A DNA stretch of 64,000 bases, taken from assembly GCF_001698125.1 (NCBI RefSeq), contig NZ_CP013854.1, forward strand, positions 496,001 to 560,000, in the 5' to 3' direction. Positions 59,192 through 64,000 of the stretch are shown piece by piece. The DNA is from Pseudonocardia sp. HH130630-07 (GTDB lineage Bacteria; Actinomycetota; Actinomycetes; Mycobacteriales; Pseudonocardiaceae). The translations under genes were made by a program, and so were the position numbers. The notes under the pieces are model-generated. The model was not told the origin of the DNA. It did not search any database and saw only the letters and a list, made by a program, of their open reading frames with translations. Positions within the stretch are counted from its first letter, which is position 1. Every line of letters starts with the position of its first letter.

Positions 59192-60364
59192 TCAGCGCCC
59201 GCCCCAGGTGTCGCGCAGCCGGGAGAACAGGCCGTGCCCGTTGCGCGCGCCACCCAGGAGGTCCGGCTGCTCCTCGCCGCGCAGCTTCGCCAGCTGGCGC
59301 AGCAGCTCGGTCTGCTCCTTGTCCATCCGGGTCGGCACGGCCACCTCGACGTGCACGAGGAGGTCGCCGTGGCCGTCCACCCGGCCGGTCGAGCGCAGCC
59401 GCGGCATGCCCTTGGCCCGCAGCGTCCGCACCGAGCCGTGCTGGGTGCCCGCCTCGATGTCGAGCTCCTGCACGGTGCCGTCGAGCAGGGCCAGCGGCAG
59501 CGTGGTGCCGAGCGCGGCGGCGGTCATCGGCAGCGGCAGCGTGCAGTGCAGGTCCGACCCGTCCCGGGTGAAGATCTCGTGCTGCGCCTCCTCGACCTCC
59601 ACGTAGAGGTCGCCGGCCGGGCCGCCGCCGGAGCCGACCTCGCCCTGCCCGGCGAGCCGCACCCGCATGCCCTCCGCCACACCGGCGGGGATCTTCACCG
59701 CGACGGTGCGCCGCGAGCGGACCCGGCCGTCGCCGGAGCACTGGCGGCACGGGTCCGGGATGACCTCGCCGAACCCGCGGCAGGTCGGGCACGGACGGGC
59801 CGTGACGACCTGGCCGAGGAAGGAGCGCTGCACGCTCTGGATCTCCCCGGACCCGCCGCAGGTGTCGCAGGACGCCGGCCGGGTGCCCTCGGCGCAGCCG
59901 GAGCCCTTGCACAGCGTGCACAGCACCGCGGTGTCCACGGCCAGGTCGCGCTGCACGCCGGCGGCGCAGTCCTCCAGCGTCAGCTCCATCCGGATCAGCG
60001 CGTCGGCGCCCGGCTGGACCCGGCTGCGCGGCCCCCGGCCGCGGCCGCCGCCGGCCGAACCGCCGAAGAACGCGTCCATGATGTCGCTGAACCCGCCGAA
60101 CCCGCCGAACGGGTCGCCGCCACCGGCGCCGCCCCCACCCCCGCGCGGGTCCATCGGGTCGCCGCCGAGATCGACGATGCGCCGCTTCTCCGGATCGGTC
60201 AGGACCTCGTAGGCCGTGCTGACCTCGCGGAAGCGTTCCTGCGCCGCCGCATCCGGATTGACGTCGGGGTGCAGCTCGCGGGCGAGCTTGCGGTACGCCC
60301 GCTTGATCTCCGAGGCGTCGGCGCCGCGTTCGACGCCCAGGATCCCGTAGTAGTCGCGTGCCAC
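59192..60364 (-). CDS. dnaJ: molecular chaperone DnaJ (DnaJ2 type)
   Basis: A 390-residue type I DnaJ. The J domain has [20 protein letters not shown] and the HPD motif. A Gly/Phe-rich linker follows ([20 protein letters not shown]). Four zinc-finger repeats are present: [27 protein letters not shown] and CRQCSGDGR. It stimulates DnaK and acts in protein folding. It follows hrcA in the same direction, the typical heat-regulated hrcA-dnaJ2 unit of actinobacteria. Confidence 0.96.
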   Translation of the reverse strand: MARDYYGILGVERGADASEIKRAYRKLARELHPDVNPDAAAQERFREVSTAYEVLTDPEKRRIVDLGGDPMDPRGGGGGAGGGDPFGGFGGFSDIMDAFFGGSAGGGRGRGPRSRVQPGADALIRMELTLEDCAAGVQRDLAVDTAVLCTLCKGSGCAEGTRPASCDTCGGSGEIQSVQRSFLGQVVTARPCPTCRGFGEVIPDPCRQCSGDGRVRSRRTVAVKIPAGVAEGMRVRLAGQGEVGSGGGPAGDLYVEVEEAQHEIFTRDGSDLHCTLPLPMTAAALGTTLPLALLDGTVQELDIEAGTQHGSVRTLRAKGMPRLRSTGRVDGHGDLLVHVEVAVPTRMDKEQTELLRQLAKLRGEEQPDLLGGARNGHGLFSRLRDTWGGR

Positions 60365-60418
60365 CTGGCTTCTTTTCCCTCTAGGTCCTTCGTTCGCTGC
60401 GGCGGAGCTGTCCGCCGA

Positions 60419-61438
60419 TTACCGCCCGGTCAGGATCTCACCCACGTACCGGGCAACCGCATGCACCGCCGAGATCGTCCCCGGGTAGTCCATCCGGGTG
60501 GGGCCGACGACACCCATCCCACCGAGCGGAGTACCCGCCCCGTACCCGACGGTGACGACCGACGCCGTCCGCAGGTCCTCGGCCTCGTTCTCCTCACCGA
60601 TCCGTACCGTGACCAGCCCGGACTCCGCCGACGCCGCAAGCAGCCGCATGACCACGACCTGCTCCTCCAGCGCCTCCAGCACCTGGCGCAGCGAGCCCGG
60701 GAAGTCGGCGTGGCCCCGGGTGAGGTTGCCCGTGCCGCCGAGCACCATCCGCTCCTCGGGGTGCTCGACCAGCGTCTCGATCAGCACCGTCGCCACCTGG
60801 GTGAGCGTCATCCGCAGGTCGTCCGGGCCGGTGCCGGGCAGCTCCGCGACGGCCGCCGACGCCTCGGCGAGCTTCCGCCCGTTCAGCGCGTTGGCCAGCA
60901 TCTCCCGCAGCCGCACGACGTCGGCCTCGACGAGCACGTCCCCCAGGTCGACGACCCGCTGGTCGACCCGCCCGGAGTCGGTGATCAGCACCAGCATCAG
61001 CCGGGCCGGGGTGAGCTGCACGACCTCCAGGTGCCGCACCGTCGACCGGGTCAGCGTCGGGTACTGGACGACGGCGACCTGCCGGGTCAGCTGGGCCAGC
61101 AGCCGGACCGAGCGGCGCAGCACGTCGTCGAGGTCGACCGCGCCGTCCAGGAACGACTGCACCGCCCGCCGCTCCGCCGAGGACAGCGGCTTGACCTGCG
61201 CGATCCGGTCGACGAACTGGCGGTAGCCCTTGTCGGTCGGGATCCGGCCGGCGCTGGTGTGCGGTTGGGCGATGAGCCCGTCCTCCTCCAGCACCGCCAT
61301 GTCGTTGCGCACCGTGGCGCTCGACACCCCGAGGTTGTGCCGGTCGACGATCGCCTTCGATCCCACCGGCTCCTGGGTGGAGACGTAGTCGGCGACGATG
61401 GCCCGCAGTACGGCGAACCGCCGGTCGTCGGCGTTCAT
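60419..61438 (-). CDS. hrcA: heat-inducible transcription repressor HrcA
   Basis: A 339-residue repressor. The winged-helix N-terminus reads [20 protein letters not shown], then [20 protein letters not shown] and [20 protein letters not shown], all diagnostic. The rest is the GAF-like HrcA domain. HrcA binds CIRCE operators (TTAGCACTC-N9-GAGTGCTAA); I did not see one in the 107 bp upstream, so its targets are probably groE/dnaK elsewhere. The start is the ATG at 61438. Confidence 0.95.
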   Translation of the reverse strand: MNADDRRFAVLRAIVADYVSTQEPVGSKAIVDRHNLGVSSATVRNDMAVLEEDGLIAQPHTSAGRIPTDKGYRQFVDRIAQVKPLSSAERRAVQSFLDGAVDLDDVLRRSVRLLAQLTRQVAVVQYPTLTRSTVRHLEVVQLTPARLMLVLITDSGRVDQRVVDLGDVLVEADVVRLREMLANALNGRKLAEASAAVAELPGTGPDDLRMTLTQVATVLIETLVEHPEERMVLGGTGNLTRGHADFPGSLRQVLEALEEQVVVMRLLAASAESGLVTVRIGEENEAEDLRTASVVTVGYGAGTPLGGMGVVGPTRMDYPGTISAVHAVARYVGEILTGR

Positions 61439-61545
61439 CCCGGCACCTCCCCCGTCACCTGTCCTGTTGTCCCGGCCGTGCGAATCCGGTGTACCTCACC
61501 CAGTGTAGGTGCCGTCCCCGACGGCCCGCCGGGACGCGCGGGCGC

Positions 61546-62721
61546 TCAGACCCGGACCGGGCCGTCGTCGGCGACGAGCAGGTCGGTGACCACCCGGTCG
61601 GCGAGCAGCCGGCCGCGGTCGGTGAGCACCGCGCGGCCGGTCGCGTGCACCGCGGGGTCCAGCAGCCCCTCGGCCGCGGCCCGGACGGCGGCGGCGCGGC
61701 CGCCGTCGTCGAGCAGGTCCAGCGGCATGCCCTCGGCCAGCCGCAGCCGCAGCATGACCCGCTCGGTGTGCCGCTCGGCCGCGGTCAGCTCCTCCCGGCC
61801 GGCCTCCGGCACCGCACCCTCGGCGAGCAGCCCGGCCCAGCGGGCCGGGTGCTTGACGTTCCACCAGCGCACCCCGGCCAGGTGCGAGTGCGCACCGGGG
61901 CCGACGCCCCACCAGTCGCCGTCGCGCCAGTAGCCGAGGTTGTGCCGGCACTCGCCGCCGGGCCGGGACCAGTTCGACACCTCGTACCAGTCCAGGCCGG
62001 CCGCGCGCAGCCGGGCGTCGAGGATCTCGTAGCGGGTGGCGGCCACGTCGTCGTCCGGCGCGGGCAGCTCGCCGCGACGCACCCGGCGGGCCAGCGCGGT
62101 CCCGTCCTCGACGATCAGCGAGTAGGCCGACACGTGGTCGACCCCGGCCTCCAGCACGGCGTCGGCGGAGCGGCGCAGGTCGTCGTCGGTCTCGCCCGGC
62201 GTGGCGTAGATCAGGTCCAGGTTGACGTGGGTGAACCCGGCGGCGGCCGCCTCCCGGGCCGCCGCGACCGCCCGGCCGGGGGTGTGCCTGCGGTCCAGGA
62301 CGGCGAGCACGTGCCGGGCCGCGGACTGCATGCCCAGCGAGACCCGGGTGTAGCCACCCGCCCGCAGGCCGTCGAAGAACTCCGGCGAGGTCGACTCGGG
62401 GTTGGACTCGGTCGTCACCTCGCAGCCGGGCGCGACCCGGAACTCCGACCCGATGGCGGCCATCACCGCGGACAGCCGCTCGGCCCCGATCAGCGACGGC
62501 GTGCCGCCCCCGACGAACACCGTGTCGACCACCCGGTCGCCGACGGTCCGGGCCGCCAGCGCGATCTCCCGGCGCGCCGCGGACAACCAGCCGTCCGGGG
62601 ACGACGCGTCGCCGGCCAGCTCCGAGGCGGTGTAGGTGTTGAAGTCGCAGTAGCCGCAGCGGGTCGCGCAGAACGGCACGTGGACGTAGATGCCGAACGG
62701 CGTTCCCGACGGATGCTGCAC
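61546..62721 (-). CDS. hemW: radical SAM haem chaperone HemW (coproporphyrinogen-oxidase-like)
   Basis: A 391-residue radical SAM protein. The cluster motif is VPFCATRCGYCDFNTYT (CxxxCxxC). GGGTPSLIGAERLSAVMAAI, ETNPEST-like TTESNPESTSPEFFDG and RVSLGMQSAARHVLAVLDR follow, and a C-terminal HemN domain is present. HemW is now regarded as a haem-insertion chaperone rather than the oxidase. The start is a GTG at 62721. It is the first gene of the hemW-hrcA-dnaJ-rsmE series. Confidence 0.94.
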   Translation of the reverse strand: MQHPSGTPFGIYVHVPFCATRCGYCDFNTYTASELAGDASSPDGWLSAARREIALAARTVGDRVVDTVFVGGGTPSLIGAERLSAVMAAIGSEFRVAPGCEVTTESNPESTSPEFFDGLRAGGYTRVSLGMQSAARHVLAVLDRRHTPGRAVAAAREAAAAGFTHVNLDLIYATPGETDDDLRRSADAVLEAGVDHVSAYSLIVEDGTALARRVRRGELPAPDDDVAATRYEILDARLRAAGLDWYEVSNWSRPGGECRHNLGYWRDGDWWGVGPGAHSHLAGVRWWNVKHPARWAGLLAEGAVPEAGREELTAAERHTERVMLRLRLAEGMPLDLLDDGGRAAAVRAAAEGLLDPAVHATGRAVLTDRGRLLADRVVTDLLVADDGPVRV

Positions 62722-62752
62722 GCCGACGAGTGTGCCAGTGCCCTCCGCCCGG

Positions 62753-63922
62753 TCACGGCCGATGGGCGGCGATCGCCGTCCGGAGCGCCTCGCCGTCGTA
62801 TCCGGCCAGCGGGTACTCGATCGTTCCCCGCGAGGTCTCCAGCACGTCGAGCACGGCGGAGTCGTACGGCCGGGAGGTGATCCGCAGGTGCAGCCGCTGC
62901 CGGGACGACCGCCCGGTGCCCTGCGACCGCGGGTCCGGCCCGACCCGCACCTCGGCGACCGCGATCCACGCCCACGGCAGCCGGACCGGGCGGTCCGGCT
63001 GGGACGGCAGCACCAGCGTGATCCCGTACGGGCCGACGTCGACCCGGGACCGGAAGCGGAACCGGGCAGTGTGGGCCACCAGCGCCGCCGTCACGCCGAG
63101 CGCCAGTACGCCGGAGCCGACGAGGTAGGCCTGGTGGAACGGGTTCCCACCCTCGCCGAGTGCGCGGACGAACACGTATCCGGCGCCGAGCGTGCTGAGC
63201 ACCGCGAACAGCAGAGGCATGAGGAGGATGCCCTTCGGGGGCCGGAAGGAGACGGCCGCGGGCGGCCGGGACGGTGCAGCCGCGCGCGGCCGGGACGGTG
63301 CAGCCGGGAGCGGCCCGGGCGATCCGGCGGAGCGCGGTGGGACGGTCCGGTCGTCCGTGCCGGGCTGCGCGTGGTCTCCCGCCCGGTCACCGTCGTCATC
63401 GACCGTCGCGGTCTCCGCGCCGGACCAGTACCGGGCCCGGTGGGCGGCGACCGCGTTGGCGACGGCCACGGGATCGAAACCCGCCAGGTCCAGCCGGAGA
63501 TCGGCGCGCCTGGCCCGGACGATCAGGACGAACCGGTGGGGGTGTCGCTGCCGCGGGTGACCGAGCTGCTTCACCCACATGCTCGTCAGGTCCGCCGTCG
63601 GTACGTGCACGGACGTCGTCCAGCCCTGTGTCGAGAGACCGTCCCGGTCGAGCGTGATCCGGCGGTGCGGTGCCCGTGCGAGGCCGTGCAGATCGCGTGC
63701 GGCGGGCACGACGGTGAGCACGGCCATGATCGCGGGGACCAGTGCGCGCATCGCCGGGCCGGCGGTCGCCACCCAGGCCACCGCCCAGACCGCGAACCCC
63801 ACCATGATCATCACCTCGGTGCAGGCGCGGACCCGGAGGCGCTGCAGACGGGTGGGCGACGCCGTGCGGACGATCGGCGGCCAGGACCGCGGAGCGGCCG
63901 GCTGCGCCTCGGGCGAGATCAT
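62753..63922 (-). CDS. membrane protein with two [two-helix + PH-like] modules
   Basis: A 389-residue protein built of two similar halves. Each half has a pair of transmembrane helices (~38-80 and ~235-285) followed by a beta-rich PH-like domain. The halves end LAGFDPVAVANAVAAHR and LAGYDGEALRTAIAAHR, clear evidence of internal duplication. A Pro/Arg/Ala-rich cytoplasmic linker (~175-230) joins them. No catalytic motif is visible; a membrane-associated scaffold or lipid-binding role is possible. The start is the ATG at 63922. The last 78 bases of the window hold no supported gene. Confidence 0.72.
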   Translation of the reverse strand: MISPEAQPAAPRSWPPIVRTASPTRLQRLRVRACTEVMIMVGFAVWAVAWVATAGPAMRALVPAIMAVLTVVPAARDLHGLARAPHRRITLDRDGLSTQGWTTSVHVPTADLTSMWVKQLGHPRQRHPHRFVLIVRARRADLRLDLAGFDPVAVANAVAAHRARYWSGAETATVDDDGDRAGDHAQPGTDDRTVPPRSAGSPGPLPAAPSRPRAAAPSRPPAAVSFRPPKGILLMPLLFAVLSTLGAGYVFVRALGEGGNPFHQAYLVGSGVLALGVTAALVAHTARFRFRSRVDVGPYGITLVLPSQPDRPVRLPWAWIAVAEVRVGPDPRSQGTGRSSRQRLHLRITSRPYDSAVLDVLETSRGTIEYPLAGYDGEALRTAIAAHRP

Positions 63923-64000
63923 GACGCGAATTCTGCGACGGACCGCGGGCCACCGTGGCCGAACCGGGAACTCAGCCCGGCTGCGGGCGACGGCGGGCGA

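Noticed and set aside
61439-61545. CIRCE operator upstream of hrcA
   Set aside because: No TTAGCACTC-N9-GAGTGCTAA-like dyad is present; only a weak TACCTCAC/GTGTAGGT similarity was seen.

Overview
The window is 64 kb of very GC-rich DNA. It has mostly GTG/ATG starts, many 4-bp ATGA/GTGA gene overlaps and actinobacterial signatures: a SAM-IV-type riboswitch, an IdeR-like iron box, an arsR-zur pair, and the housekeeping order hemW-hrcA-dnaJ-rsmE-phoH-ybeY-CNNM-era-recO-uppS. It looks like a chromosomal segment of a Pseudonocardiales-type actinomycete, perhaps Pseudonocardia. The genus is an inference from gene order and protein flavour, not from a search.

Layout. 1-9.9 kb: metabolic and transport genes, namely an alpha/beta hydrolase cut by the left edge, an MFS exporter with a divergent LysR regulator, a metal/cobalamin-receptor-like protein, a GH3 beta-glucosidase, and a betB-betA choline/betaine-aldehyde oxidation operon with a divergent IclR regulator. 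9.9-24.7 kb: an accessory stretch bracketed by two nearly identical 940-bp IS5-like elements in the same orientation. It carries small regulators (two TetR, an ArsR-like, a zinc-ribbon winged helix, an XRE-TPR protein), a cold-shock protein, a P450, an iron-siderophore binding lipoprotein, an SDR, a tautomerase, a dienelactone hydrolase, an IMPase-like protein lacking metal ligands, phage-like hypotheticals and the tRNA-Asn gene. 24.7-29 kb: a PaoABC/xanthine-dehydrogenase-type molybdoenzyme operon with a divergent TetR regulator.

29-42 kb: tam, a dnaG operon, a DMT transporter, a secreted HNH nuclease, a dgt-DUF218-xdhC operon, a VOC protein, a CNNM transporter pair preceded by an uncatalogued 38-codon leader ORF, and glyS. 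42-50 kb: a DUF559/AbiEi-like protein flanked by a repeated palindrome, a frameshifted ABM monooxygenase, the arsR-zur operon, a third IS5-family element, a SAM-riboswitch-controlled cysteine-desulfurase-like gene, hypotheticals and a Bcr/CflA-type exporter. 49-64 kb: on the minus strand, the conserved uppS-recO-era-lhgO-CNNM-ybeY-phoH-lipase-rsmE-dnaJ-hrcA-hemW block, then a membrane protein with an internal duplication.

Main points of interest: the leader ORF overlapping the CNNM gene, which resembles Mg2+-sensing leader peptides; three IS elements whose target duplications each contain the stop codon of the neighbouring host gene, so no gene is broken; loss of a cluster-ligating cysteine in the molybdoenzyme iron-sulfur subunit; loss of metal ligands in the IMPase homologue; and five palindromic half-sites bracketing the DUF559 gene.
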